64,000 bases of DNA from Diatrype stigma (Eukaryota > Ascomycota > Sordariomycetes > Xylariales > Diatrypaceae). Below the pieces are notes generated by a model, which saw nothing but the letters and a program-made list of their open reading frames with translations, searched no databases and was not told where the DNA came from. Position numbers and translations under genes: made by a program. Below, piece after piece: positions 11,550 to 24,658 of the stretch (positions within the stretch are counted from its first letter, which is position 1; each line of letters begins with the position of its first letter). The stretch is taken from NCBI GenBank assembly GCA_022225965.2, contig JAKJXP020000013.1:496001-560000 (forward strand), read 5' to 3'.

Positions 11550-14450
11550 AAACTGGTTAAATATTATCCGATACGGCTTATATCGATATCGGCATAAATA
11601 CCTAATTTATTAAAAAAAACATTTTATATAAATACGAAAACGTAATTATCGACGAAATGCAAATATAAGGAATAACCGAAATAAAAGGATAAAAAGTTCG
11701 TAACTTAATTAAAATAACGGGCATATTTATAATAATAAAACAATACTTAGGCCGCCGTATAAGGGTACGTTTTTAATTTAAGGCCTGGGTATTTCCGAAA
11801 TTCTTTATTGGATTATTATTAAGAAATGGCTTTTTGTATTAATACGGAATTAATATATTCGTTTAAAATTGCCATTTACGTATTAATCGATGCAATAACG
11901 TTAAAATAAACGTTACGTTTTATTTAAAAGCGAATAGGTAAAAAATTAAAACATACGTTAAAAAATAATTTACTTTATATTTAAGGAATAACATTATATG
12001 CCTAATTCGTATCGGAAAAAAAAACGCTTAATTACGATAAAACATTAATTATTATTTTAATTTTAATACGTTAAAAATGGTATCTTGCATTATTAACGAA
12101 AAACGACAAATCAAAATCGTTAATATTAAATAAAACCTTATAAACATATTAAAAGGCCAAAAATTGGATTATTATACGTTATTAACCGAAATGATATAAT
12201 ACTTTTAGTATTATAATAACATTAATTTAAAAATACCGACCGAAATACGCTAGCTATTAAAAAATCGTAAAAAGGCCCGTCGAATTATTAATATGCGCAT
12301 AAATTTAGCAATCCATATTAGGTTTAACCCGATATTTTAAATTAGGGCGAATAATAAATCCAAATCCTTAAGGCTTATAAGCAATAATGCTAGATCTTTT
12401 AAAAAAACGTTAGCCGCTATGGCCAAGAAATAAAGCAAATATTTAATAATAATAAAAATTAATAAATATATCCCAAAACCGGAAAAAAAGCTAGCCAATA
12501 TAGCTAAATAAACAGCCGAATACCATAAATTAAAGCCTAAAAATATAAAAAAGCTAGCCAGGAATATTACAAAACCATTTAAAAATAATAAGCAAATAAC
12601 CGAAAGCATTAAAGAATTATTTAAAAGCGATAAATAAATACCCGAAAGCATTAAAAAGCCGTTTAAAAGCGTGGAAAAATTATTTAAAAATATCCATAAG
12701 CATGTTAAAAACAAAAAAACGAAATAATATAAAAAGCTAATCCTTAAGCCTAAAAAGCAAAACAGCAAATACGAAGAAATAACTTAATATATACGAAAGT
12801 TATAAAAAGCTAAAAGAAATATTCCGGCAAATATAGCGAATAATCCTATGCAAAACAAAAGAAATAAATACGGATATCGTATTTTTAATAACTAAGGAAA
12901 ACGAAAAAAAATTCTTAAATAAATTAATCGAAAATCGGAATTTTGAACTTAAAATAAAGCGCCTTAATAATTTAAAGAAAACGGAAACGTTTAAAGGAAT
13001 ATATATTTATGCTAAAAATGAAACATTTTTAATCCGCATTTAGGATTTATTATTACGACATATGGAAATATGGAAAAATGGAAATATTATCGATCTTTTA
13101 AAAGAAAAGCAAATAATTATCGAGCTAATATTTGAATAATATAAATATAAAATTATAACCAAGCCTTATTTATAAGGCGTTATTAAATAAAAAGTTATTA
13201 ACGAAACCTTTTAATTATTACATAATACGGATTACATAAATTATTAATTACGAGCTATTCTTTTTGCGACAACCTGTTTCGTAATTTGGATTATTAAAAA
13301 TAACGTATATAAAAAACGAATAATTATAAACTTACGACTATAAAATAAGGTAATATTAAGAAACATATATTTATTATTCAAATAATACGAAATAACGGCA
13401 AAATTGCGCGGAAAAGAATTCATTATTATAATAAATATTAAAAAGTTCTTTTATTAATTCTTAATATAAAAAAGGTTCCGAAATATTTTTATTATCGTTA
13501 GCTATAAAAAACTGGAACGCTTAAATGTATTACTTATGGGCTTTAAAAATTTACCCCCGTTTATATAACAACAAATTAACCGAATCCTAAAGCCTTATAA
13601 GCATTATTTAATAGCTTATATTAACGACATTATAATATTTTCTAATAATTAAAAGAAATACTTAAAACATTTAAATTAAATATTTATAATATTCGAAAAC
13701 ATTGGATTATTATTTTCTTTTAAGAAGTTCTTTATAAAATATTCGTTAATATAATTATTAAGCTTTCGAATAAACGGCTTTAAATTATAAACAACGAAAA
13801 AAAAGCTAAAGGCTATTCGCCATATTAAGTCCTTTACGAACCTTAATAACTTAAAGCATTAAATTGGATTTACAAATTAATTAAGGCATTTAATAAAAAA
13901 TTATGCGCATTATAATAAGCCCTTTAAATAATTTAAAACTTAATTATTAAAATAAGGCCGGAAATTAAAACAAAATTTTTAATAAATAATAACGTAAGGC
14001 TTATATCCGTAATATTAATTTCCAACTAAAAAGCAAAAAATTGGAATCTTTTTAACGCATTAAAAATGCATTACTTAAGGAAATTATTTTAACTTATTTC
14101 GATCCGATTGCATAAGCGTTTATTTAATTAGATGCATCCAAAAATAGCTTCGGAATAATATTATTCCATATAATTCCGGGATATTCCTGAAACGGAAAAA
14201 GCTAAATACCTAAAATAATTATGCGCTTTATATTATACTTAAGCAAATATATTAATTAAGCAAAAAAGGCATATTAACTTATAAAGCTAAAAATGACATA
14301 CTTAATATGAGCAATTAAAAAATTGCAAATATATATTAAGTTTATAAAAAAGCTTTCGGTAATGGTATTTATTAATTACAATGCTATTAAAGGCATTATT
14401 AAAATTTTTTTTTAAAAATCCAGGATATTACGAAAGTTAATTATCGGCTA
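11550..14450 (+). pseudogene. Inner element: dead protease, reverse transcriptase and RNase H
   Basis: A retroviral-type aspartic protease is suggested near 11570-11800 (a DTAYIDIG-like stretch, D-T-G after mutation). A lysine-rich, repetitive stretch at about 12340-12770 follows. The reverse transcriptase palm is clear at 13500-13750: LERLNVLLMGFKN, then PYKHYLIAYINDIIIFS, a YxDD box in which RIP has turned the first Asp codon GAC into AAC. Downstream the connection and RNase H region reaches about 14450. Many in-frame TAA and TAG codons are present. Long antisense frames here are shadows of this coding sequence. Confidence 0.8.
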
Positions 14451-16240
14451 TAAGCGGCCTTAATATTCTTAAGAAAATATCCGCTATCGGTAATATATAT
14501 ACCTAGAAATTTTAATATAATGCTAAATACGTTATTACGACTGCCGATTTACGGTAATAATACTTCCTTAAAAGAAAATACCTTAAATACGATATTTTTA
14601 ATTAAGGATTTGCCAATAAAAAAGGCCCTTAAAAATAAAAACCAAATAAATATAATAAGCCTTATTAAGGATTTTAAAAAAAAAATACGCAAAAAATATA
14701 AAGTCGGTAATCGAAAGTAATAACGTAAAGTTATGAAAAACCTAAAAAAATTGCGTAACAATAACCAGCCGGCAAAAAACGTAACGTTCCGTTTTAACGA
14801 AAATAAGCTGTTATACTTTAAAAGTTCGCTATTAAATAAGCGCTTATATATATTCCATATATATAAATAGGAAGTATTAAAAAAATGCCACGACAAACGC
14901 TTTTATTAAGGCATTATAATAACGTAAAAAAAACTTATATTATCGTATTATATTTTATAAGCATAAAAAAATATGGAAAAATATATAAAGTATTGCCTAA
15001 TATATAATAATATTCGAATATCGCGTTATTAGCTGTATGGGAAATTGCAGTTAATTTAAATACCTTTAGTTCCGTTTTATACGGTTATGTTAAATATCGT
15101 TACGGCTATGCTATTAATAAAATTTATTTATACAGAATGGTCGATTTTCGGATTTAATTCGTTCGATACATTTATAATAATTACGAATAAGGCATTTAAA
15201 ATAATTCTAATCGTTTTAAGGCATTTATAATACTTTAATAAAAATTAAGGATTTATAATTAATTGGCAATTATTAATAAGCAATTGGAAAATCCTAAAAA
15301 TGGTTATTATAAATAAAAATACGAAATTCGTATAAAAAATATAATACAAAATATGATTAATAATAAAAACATATTAATAATATATAATGACCTATTATTT
15401 ATAAATAAATGATTTATTTAAACGCAAAAATTAAACGATAAAAACGGCATTTCGGTATTAAAATTAAATATATCCTAAAAAATTATGGGCAAAAATTATA
15501 TTATGGCTTATAACGGTACTTAATAATAAGAAATTAATAGGAATTAAATGCTTATTTAACGAATATCTTATAAATATCCGAATATATTTAGGAAAATTAT
15601 TATTATAACGGTCCATTAATTAGCTAATAGCTGCAATATTTCGAAAAGCGGCATAAATTACGGAATTACTAATAGTTTATGCCATAACTTAAAGATATAA
15701 TATTAAATATAAGCCGGTAATATTTAAAAAGGAATTATAAATTAAAATGCGCCTATATAAAGAATACCTATTGCTATATATTCCTAATAAAAAAATGGCC
15801 CCTTAATTTATAAGCCCTTTTAAAGTAATGCATAAAATAAATAATCTGGCCTATAAATTGGACTTTAATAAGGCCTAAAACATATATCCGGTAATATTAA
15901 TAATTTATTTAAAACCGATAATTACGTCGGAAAATAATCCGTATTAACGAATTTCGATATTATTACGCAAAAAATTAGCTATAAAAGTTAAAGAAAATAA
16001 CGAAATTTTTAAGGAATCTTATAAATACTTCAAAATAAAAAAGCTACTAAATAAATAAATAATTCGGGAAAAAATTAAATACTTAATATAATAAATAAAT
16101 TTTAACGCCGCATATAACAAATGGTACCCACAATAAAATCTAATCGATATAATTAAAGAAAAAATACAAAAATGCGATAAAAAAATAAAACACATTCCAA
16201 AGTTCGACGTATCCATAAATTAAGAACTTTACGAATTTCC
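14450..16240 (+). pseudogene. Inner element: dead integrase with C-terminal chromodomain
   Basis: Continues in the same direction after RNase H. A broken integrase frame runs from about 14800 (zinc-binding HHCC region) through the catalytic core around 15050-15700. Near 16120-16215 KWYPQ-x-NLIDIIKEK resembles the end of a chromodomain, where a Trp and a Glu/Asn-Leu motif precede the last helix. The same region is found inverted at about 5700-5910 in the outer copy. Confidence 0.65.
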
Positions 16241-16249
16241 GGTATTAAT

Positions 16250-18647
16250 ACGAAAACCGCTACTTATTATTATTATACCAAAAAAAAAAAAAAAGCATGG
16301 CCGAAAGCGGCCAAAGCTTTTTATTTAATCTTCCAAATTAATTGCGAAAAATTCGAATAAAGCCCGAAAAAAAGGTCCGGACAAATAGGAACTTATAACA
16401 AAACAAAGGCGGTCGTTTCGGCTAATAAGTCGCTAATAAGTAAGGCAAGCGAAAGCTTTTATAGGCAAAAACAAGCGGCAATAATGCCGAAAAAACAATT
16501 ATATCGTTTTTTTTTAATTATTTAAATTTTTAACTTATTATTTATATATTACCTATATTTATACGAATCAATTAATAAACTTAGCAATATAAAGATTTCC
16601 CTTAAAGCAAATAATATAAATAACAAAAACGACCTTATTAATACAAAAAAGCGCATAAAAGGATTTTAATAACCTGCAATACATTTCAATAATTCTTCCC
16701 CTTTTTATAATACCAACTTAATAACTTAATTAATTATTTTTTATTTTATTTCGATTTTTTAATATTTATTAACATTTTTTTTAAATATAATACAACCTAT
16801 TTATTATATAAAAATAATTAATAATATTAATAACTGCTATTAAACAATTATTAATTTATTTATTAATTACTTAAATTAATGGGAATTATTTATTTATATA
16901 CTTATTTTAATATAATATATAACATACCTAATATTTAATTTTTAATAATACTTATTGGCCCTTTTATTATATAAAATTTCCTAATTATTATTTATTAATT
17001 ACAAACATTTTAAGCAAATATAATAATATATATTTCGCCGCCGTTTAAAATAATTAATCGCTTTTTAACGGCTTTCCGAAATACCGAAATTACGGTAATA
17101 ATAAAAATTCCCGAATATTTATGGGAAAAGCTGTTTAAAACATATTTCGAAAACATTTTAATAATCAAAAATCGTATTCGGGAATAATTAATAAAATGAA
17201 TAAAAGCGGGTCCTGGCTGTAATAATGTTCGGAATAATATCCGTTATTATTTAAATAATTATCCGTATTATTTAAATAGCAATTACGGGTAAAACTTACG
17301 GATAATTCTTGGCTTTTAAGCGTTTTTTGGCGCGTTTTTTTAGCGAAACCAACGATAACGCCCGTTTTAATCGATTTAATAATAAGCCCCAATTATTATT
17401 AAAAATAAAAATAACTTACGAATATCGCAATTATTAAAAACAAAAGTTCTTACGAATGCCTTATATAAAAGGCTATTCTTTAATAATTTATAAAAAAAAA
17501 TAAATTAAAATAAATCATTAAAAAAAAAATTTCCGAATGGCTTATAAGGAAAATTGCTTTCGAATGGCTTATATAGCCAATTATTTTTTAGCGGCTTTTA
17601 CGGACGCTTATTATTTAACGGCTTAGCGATATTATTAAATATATTCGCCGGCGGTATTTAGCGCCGATTAAATTTTAGCCTTTCGTACGAATTTAATTTA
17701 ATCGGTACCGTAATGTCGTTTATCGATAATTTATTTTTATTAACCTATCGTTTAGAAACTTTTTCGAATATTATTTAAGTGCCTTTAATAATCGTTATCG
17801 ATATTCGTTAATTCGACGGTATTTAAATATAGCAAATTATTATTATAAGAATTATTATTACTTAATGGTTAAATATCGTTTTAACCATATTTACGGAAAT
17901 AATGTTTCGATTTATTAATAAAAAAATGCCGAATGCGATTTTCGTTATAAATAAAAACGAAACATTATAAATAATAATATAAAGTAATATTAATTAACGG
18001 CAAATACGAATCGCCAATTATATTACCGAATATATATAAATTATATGCGGAAATAACGCGAAAATTATAACCTTTAACGACGTTGCCCTTTATTGGGCGT
18101 ATATTTCGTAGCTCCGAAAAGAAATATTTAAAAAAATTATCTTTACGAATCGATTTCTTTTTAATATTTCGTCCGTAAATCGGTTTTTACGTACCTTTAA
18201 TCCTAAAACCGAATTCCGTAATTCCGAATTAAACTTTAGCAATTACGACGAACGCATATAAGCCATAAATTATCGAAACCTTCGCCGAACATTTCGCAGA
18301 AATTAATTTAAATTATTAATATTATATATTACCGAATAAACCGAATAAATAAACGGACGAAATATAAAATATTCGAAATTATTAATAGCTTTTAAAATAA
18401 AAAATCGAATAAATAATACGACATAAATAATATTAAAACTTCCGTATGTAATAAATAAAGCGAAATATTTTAATATAAGAATTAAATTTATATACGATTA
18501 AATTTTTAATTTTAATTATGCGGTTAAATTATTAAGCAATCGAATATTACCTTTTAATTTATAGGAATTAAAAATATTACGTATTTTTTATGTATATTAA
18601 ATATTATCCATTACGAAAACGTAAATGGCATTTCGTAAAGGAATATA
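16250..18647. other. Inner element: 2.4-kb segment between chromodomain and 3' LTR
   Basis: Matches inverted 3285-5660. The best-preserved frame lies on the minus strand at 17165-17392 (75 codons, with LIIKSIKTGVIVGFAKKTRQ), antisense to pol, and is shared with the outer copy with mostly RIP-type differences. Between about 18100 and 18350 the minus strand also looks protein-like (MFGEGFDNLWL). Just before the LTR, GTAAAGGAATATA is the RIP-altered polypurine tract. Confidence 0.5.
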
Positions 18648-18907
18648 TATTACGTAATATAATAGTTCTTAAAATTATTTAATATTACGTATTTTTATTT
18701 AATGTTGCTAAAAATTATATAAAAGTTCTTAAAGTTCTTAATATTTTATAACAATTTATGTTTTTATTATTTCATAACTTTATTTTTATATTAGTAATAA
18801 ATAATATTAAGCATTATATAACGGTACTATGCCCTTATATATAGTTAACGTTATCGACGCCGCCGGCATTCCTAGCTAAAAGCAGGAAGTCCGGGACGTT
18901 TATAATA
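18648..18907 (+). repeat. LTR of inner element (3' LTR)
   Basis: 260 bases, direct repeat of 8319-8578, with the same TATA-like ATTATATAAAAG and the same GC-richer GACGCCGCCGGC island. Followed directly by the TTAAG duplication. Confidence 0.9.
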
Positions 18908-18912
18908 TTAAG
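18908..18912. repeat. Target-site duplication TTAAG, inner element, right
   Basis: Copy of 8314-8318. Sequence after it resumes the outer element's reverse transcriptase on the minus strand. Confidence 0.85.
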
Positions 18913-21900
18913 CAATACTTATAAAGCCTTAGGATTTGATTAATTTATCGTTACATAAACGGAGGTAAATTCTTAAAACCTATAGGTAATATATTTAAAC
19001 GTTCTAATCCTTTATGGCTAACGATAATGAAAATGTTTCGGAATTTCTTTTATATTAAGAATTAATAAAAGAACTTTTTAGCATTTATTATAATAATAAA
19101 TTTCTTTTTACGTAATTTCGCCGTTATTTCGTGCTATTTAAATAATAAATATACGTCTCTTAATATTATCTTATTTTATAATCGTAGGTTTATAATTATT
19201 CGTTTTTTATGTATGCTATTCTTAATAACCTAAATTACGAAATAAATTGCCACAAAAAAAATAATTCGCAATTAATAATTTATGCGGCCCGTATTATATA
19301 ATAATTAAAACGTTTCGTTAATAATTTTTTATTTAATAACGCCTTATAAATAAAACTTAATTGCAATTTTATATTTATATCATTTAAATATTAGCTTAAT
19401 AATTATTTGCTTTTCTTTTAAAAAGTCGATAATACCTTTATCTTTTTATATTTCCGTATATCGTAATAATAAATCCTAAATACGGGCTAAAATGTTTTAT
19501 TCTTAGCATAAATGTATATGTTTTTAAACGTTTCTGTTTTTTTTAAATTATTAAAACGCCTTGCTTTAAATCCAGAATTCCGATTTTCGATTAATCCATT
19601 TAGGAATTCTTTTTCGTTTTTTTTAATTATTAAAAACATAATATTCGTATTTATTTTTTTTGCTTTATATAAGGCTGCTTGTTATGTTTACCGGAATATT
19701 CCTTTTAGCTTTTTATAGCTTTCGTATATATTAAATTGCTTTTCCGTATTCGTTGCTTCGTTTTTTAAACTTAAGGATTAGCTTTTTATATTATTTCGCT
19801 TTCCTTTATTTTTAATATGCTTATAAATGCTTTTAAATGGCTTCTTAACGTTTTTAAACGGCTTTTTAATGCTTTCGAATATTTATTTATTACTTTTAAA
19901 TAATTCCTTAATGCTTTCGGCCATTTATTTATTACTTTTAAATGGCTTTTTAATATTTTTGGCTGGCTTTTTTATATTTTTAAATTTTAATTTATAATAT
20001 TCGGCTATTTGCTTAATTATATTGGCTAACTTTCTTTTCGATTTTGAAATGTATTTATTAATTTTTGTTATTATTAAATATTTATTTTGTTTTTCGGCTA
20101 TAACGGCTAACGTTTTTTTAAAAGATTTGGCATTATTGCCTATAAACTTTAAAAACTTGGATTTGCTATTCGCCTTAATTTAAAATATCGAATTAAACTT
20201 AAAATAAATTATTAAACCTATATGCATGCTAATAATTCGACGGGCCTTTTTATAACTTTTTAATAACTAACGTATTTCAATCGGTATATTTAAATTAATG
20301 TTATTATAATATTGGAAATATTACATTATTTCGATTAATAATATGCAATAATCCAACTTTTGGCCTTTTAATATACTTATAAAGCTTTGCTTAATATTAA
20401 CAACTTTAATCTATCGTTTTTCATTAATAATATAAAACATTATTCTTAACGTATCGGAATTAAAATAATAATTAATGCTTTATTATAATTAAACGTTTTT
20501 TTTTCCGATACGAATTAAGTATATAATATTATTCCTTAAATGCAAAATAAATTGCTTTTTAACGTATGCTTTAATTTTTTGCCTATTCGCCTTTAAATAA
20601 AACGTAACGTTTATTTTAACGTTATTATATCGATTAATACGCAAATAACAATTTTAAACGAATATATTAATTCCGTATTAATATAAAAAGTCATTTCTTA
20701 ATAATAATCCAATAAAGAATTTCGAAAATATTTAAGCCTTAAATTAAAAACGCACCTTTATACGGCGGCTTAAATGTTATTTTATTATTATAAATATGCC
20801 CATTATTTTAACTGAATTGCGAATTTCTTGTTTTTTTATTCCGGTTATTCCTCGTATTTGCGTTTCGTCGATAATTACGTTTTTGCATTTATATAGGATA
20901 TTTTCTTTAATAAGTTAAATATTCGCGCCGATATCGATACAGGTCGTATCGAATAATACTTAATCAATCTTATCGTATAAATATATCTTTATATATAAAT
21001 AATTCGTAAAATCTTCCAGGCCGTATTCGAATTTATTAGGTTTTAATACGAATTCTAAAAAAGCCATTAAAATGCGGCAATCTTTTTCGATTAAATTAAA
21101 ACAATAAAAGCGCCTTTCGATAATTTCTTAAAATTGGATATAAATTTTTAAGTTATTATCGGTTATAAACTTAAAATAGCAATTCTTATAATAAGGCAAA
21201 TTATCGTTTATTATTTATTAAATCTTATTATGTAATTTTTTAAGCCGTATTTTAATTAAAAGTCGCTATTATTATTATTATTAATACCGCTATTAATTTC
21301 GGACGTATTTACGACATTAATACGCTTTTAAATTTTGTTCGTATTTTTATTTTTTGTTTTAAAAGCCTTATTAATTTAAAACCGGTTATTAATACGTAAT
21401 GCCAATTTAATTTATTTTCCGAACTTTTCGGTTATTGGAAAACCCAATCGACGTTTCCATCGGCGATAAATCGGGCGTTCGTCGGAAAAAAACGCAATAT
21501 TATTAAAACGGACCCTATTAATATTACGTAATGCGATAGTTTTAAAAAAAAATTTACGAAAAGGTTTTATATTAATCCAATTAAACATATAAACGTTTAT
21601 GGCTTAAATAATTCTTTTAATAATGCATTGCTTATTAAAATAATTTAACGTAAATAACGTTATACGTAACTTTAAAAATAATAAAATACGAACTTTATTT
21701 TTTAATTCCTAATTAATATAATCCGTTATTTCGGCCAGCGCTTTAATTCGCGTTATTTAAACCTTTAACTTAAATTTTCCAACTTAATTTTAGCCGTATT
21801 TATATATTCGAAACGTTCGGATTATTATTAATTGCCTTATATTAAAACGAACCTTAAAGTAATCCCGTAATATATTTAATAATTATTTATCGCAAATTAC

Positions 21901-23934
21901 TTGGCGTTTTTTATAAATAAATTCGGTTATTTATTAATTCGTAACTTCGTTTTTAAAATAAAAATAAAAATTAAACAGAATTTCTTTAATAATTTCGAAA
22001 CTTTTAAATACTTAAGCCTTAAATCCTTTTAATTACGGAATATAATTAAACCATATTATCGATTCGTTAAAACTAGCAATCGAAATAAATTCCAAGCGTT
22101 TTCGGTAATTTTGAAAATCGAAAAACCTAAAATTTTTAACGCGGAATTTCCAGGTTTCCGTATCGTTATTTATACGTTTAATTAAGGCTTTTAATAATCG
22201 AATGGCCCATTCGGAATTATCGGGAACGTCCGTATTTATAAAGCGGCTTCGATATTCCGATCGTTTTAAGATTTAAATGACTTATTTTAATGCGTTTCAT
22301 AATTGCTGGAACCGGAAAAATAATTAATCGTTTTTAAAGTTTTCCGAATACAATGCAAATTATTAAATATATATCGATAATTGGTTATTAAAAAATATTT
22401 CGTTTCGTTATAATAAATATTTTCGCAATAACGTTCCGTTTCGTATATACGTTTAAGAATTTCGCTTAATATTATTAATAACATAATAATTATTAAAAAG
22501 TTTTACTTACGCTTAAGCATTAAATGGCTTTCCGTAAAAATACTTTTTATATCGTTATAATGCATTATTCGGCATATATAATCCAAATGGCCCTATATAA
22601 AATTATTCTTCCAAACGACGTAATTCGTTAACGGAATAATCGGTTTTTTTAATAACGAATAGTTATTAATAATGCTAAAAATCGATATTTTTTCCGCGGC
22701 AACGATTTTTTTTAATAAAGGTATTTTTTCTTATAGTTTTTATAAATATCTTAAATTATTTAAACCATTCCTTAAAATAATGCTTTATCTTAAATTTCTT
22801 TTGCTATTAAAATAAAATTAACTTGCCGGTATAATAAAAACATAACTAAATTGCTTTCGTTCGGATATAATAAAATTAAATATAATTACTAATCCCTTAA
22901 AACTTTTCCGTATCGTTCCCGATACCGGTTATTTTAAATCTTAAGCGAACGATATTCGTCGGGAAATTCCGTATCGATTTATATGCGTAAAAATCCTTAG
23001 CCTTAAATCGTCCGGTTAAAATAAATCCCTTGGATTTATTTGGCTTTTTTAAATAGTTAAGTTTTTTATCGAAAGGCCCTTAAATATTAATAAATTATTT
23101 TTTTTCGTAATAATGGCGGACGTATCGTATAAAAAAAACTTTAAAATGGTTAACGACTTTTAAAAAATAGCCTTTTTTTTTTAAGAATTAATCCTATTAA
23201 AAAAGCCATTAATTCTTTCGTATTGGCTATACGTTCCAAAAAAAAAAAGATTTTTCCGAACGTTTAAACTTTTTAATTAACAAAAGCTCCGCCTTAATAA
23301 TGTTATTCGTTAAAAGATTTAGCGATTTTTTTTATTAACGTAACAATATTAAGGAATTTTAAAGCCTTCGGATTTTTTTTTTAACATTTTTTTGCAAAAT
23401 TATAAAAACCGCCGATTCCGATATCGGCTATATAATTATGTTTAGTCCTTTATCGTATACCGTTTTTACTTATCGCATAATCTTTTTAATTCGCATTAAA
23501 GGAATAAATTAAGGTTTCGAAAAGTTCCAAGTATTCGTTAAACCTATAATCGTAAGCCATAAATTAATAAATTTAAATTCCTATATTGCTAATAATTAAA
23601 GCCAATTTTCGTATAAAACAAAAAACGCCTTTTTTTATTTATAAAACGCGTTATAATAAATTACCGAAAAAGCTTCATAAAAAGCCGTAAATAATGCTAC
23701 GTTTTTATCCGTAAACTCGTTATTTAATTCAAATAATTCCTTTAAGATAATTAGGATTTTATTTGTTTAAACCGATATTTAATTAGCCTATTTTAAAACA
23801 ATTCGGGCCTTTTAATCTTTCTTGCTTATCGTAAGATTTAAAAGAATTTACGTTTTTAGCAATTACGCGTCGTTCTTAAGATTTAATAAATTATAAACAA
23901 TTAATACTGGATTTTAATCAAAAATGCTACCATA
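18913..23934 (-). pseudogene. Outer element: dead gag, protease and start of reverse transcriptase
   Basis: Reads leftwards and is the inverted counterpart of 8580-13620 of the inner copy. Matching landmarks: the gag frame 22287-22600 (counterpart 9930-10229), the protease near 20700-20960 (minus strand codes DTGID-like residues near 20930), the lysine-rich repetitive stretch at about 19800-20160, and reverse transcriptase up to the insertion point. No frame is intact. Confidence 0.7.
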
Positions 23935-24194
23935 TATTATAAACGTCCCGAATTCCTTGCTTTTAATTAGAAATGCCGGCGGCGTTAATAACGTCGATTA
24001 TATATAAGGGCATAGTACCGTTATATAATGCTTAATATTATTTATTACCAATATAGGAATAAAGTTATAAAATAATAAAAGCATAAATTGCTAGAAAATA
24101 CTAAGGACTTTAAGAACTTTTATATAGTCCTTAGCAATATTAGGTAAGGGTACGTAATACTAAGTAATCCTAGGAACCACTGTATTACGTAACA
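23935..24194 (-). repeat. LTR of outer element (5' LTR)
   Basis: Direct repeat of 3025-3284. Its left part reads TATTATAAACGTCCCG and its right end TTACGTAACA, an unmutated end that confirms the TG...CA LTR boundary. It is followed by TTAAT. Confidence 0.9.
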
Positions 24195-24230
24195 TTAATA
24201 TATCAATATTATAAATATTAAGAAATTTTA

Positions 24231-24443
24231 TATATAATAGGGCCTATGGGGCCCTAAAGGGTTGGTACCGGTTAATCTCCGGCGCCGCGTAACGCTTTAA
24301 GACGTTTCTAAGCCGCATTAAGGCTGCGCATAAAAGGCTTTATAAACCCGTAAAGATTTTTAGTTTCTTTTTTTTTTTTTGTAATTAAGAAATAGATTCC
24401 ATTTAATAACCGCTTATAATTAGCAATAAATAAAGCTTTTTAT
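24231..24443 (+). repeat. LTR of third element (5' LTR)
   Basis: Begins TATATAATAGGGCC, carries the GC-rich CCGGCGCCGCGTA core and CATAAAAGGCTTTATAA, a plausible TATA region, and ends near GCTTTTTATA. It matches 31041-31255 with scattered C/T and G/A differences. Confidence 0.85.
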
Positions 24444-24658
24444 ATATTTCTTAATTTCTAAAATTAACAAATAAATAACAACAAAAACGTTTCCGAATTA
24501 TTAGGATAAGCGGTAATAATAAGCAAATGCTTACGGAAATGCAAAGCATAATTAACGTATTTAATTAAGCAATAAATACCGTAATAACAGGCCTTAAATA
24601 ACGCATGGATATTTCTTTTTAATGAAGTAAATAAGAGTTTTTTCAGTTTTAACAGCAA

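Larger units (their letters stand above)
8319..18907 (+). mobile_element. Inner Ty3/gypsy LTR retrotransposon, plus strand, full length (10.6 kb)
   Basis: Bounded by direct LTRs 8319-8578 and 18648-18907, each exactly 260 bases, with TTAAG on both sides. Order on the plus strand: LTR, primer-binding site, gag with a zinc-finger-like Cys cluster, aspartic protease, reverse transcriptase, RNase H, integrase, chromodomain, a 2.4-kb extra segment, polypurine tract, LTR. Protease-RT-RNaseH-integrase order places it in Ty3/gypsy (Metaviridae), and the chromodomain suggests a chromovirus. Stops in every frame and loss of CA/TG show RIP. It belongs to the same family as the element it interrupts, but in opposite orientation. 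Confidence 0.9.
3025..24194 (-). mobile_element. Outer Ty3/gypsy LTR retrotransposon, minus strand, split by a nested copy
   Basis: Two 260-base LTRs in direct orientation (3025-3284 and 23935-24194) bound the element, and TTAAT lies just outside both ends (3020-3024 and 24195-24199). The internal part is interrupted: 3285-8318 carries the end of reverse transcriptase, RNase H, integrase and chromodomain, and 18913-23934 carries the rest of reverse transcriptase, protease and gag, all reading leftwards. Without the inserted copy the element is about 10.6 kb, the same as the inner copy. Every frame is full of stops, with the CpA-to-TpA pattern of RIP, so it is dead. Purine-rich AAAGGGGCA (minus strand, near 3290) next to the left LTR is the likely polypurine tract; TGGTAGC beside the right LTR is the likely primer-binding site. 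Confidence 0.9.

Noticed and set aside
12337..12768. 143-residue hydrophobic minus-strand frame that looks like a membrane protein
   Set aside because: It is the antisense of the lysine-rich, AT-rich pol segment of the inner element; poly-A-rich codons read backwards give Leu/Phe/Ile. No family features.
14549..14896. 115-residue minus-strand frame within the inner element
   Set aside because: Antisense shadow of the RNase H-integrase region, which is collinear with 7140-7340 of the other copy.
16019..16216. 65-residue minus-strand frame with a counterpart at 5709-5906
   Set aside because: Shared by both copies, but it is the reverse of the chromodomain-coding end of pol, which reads better on the other strand.
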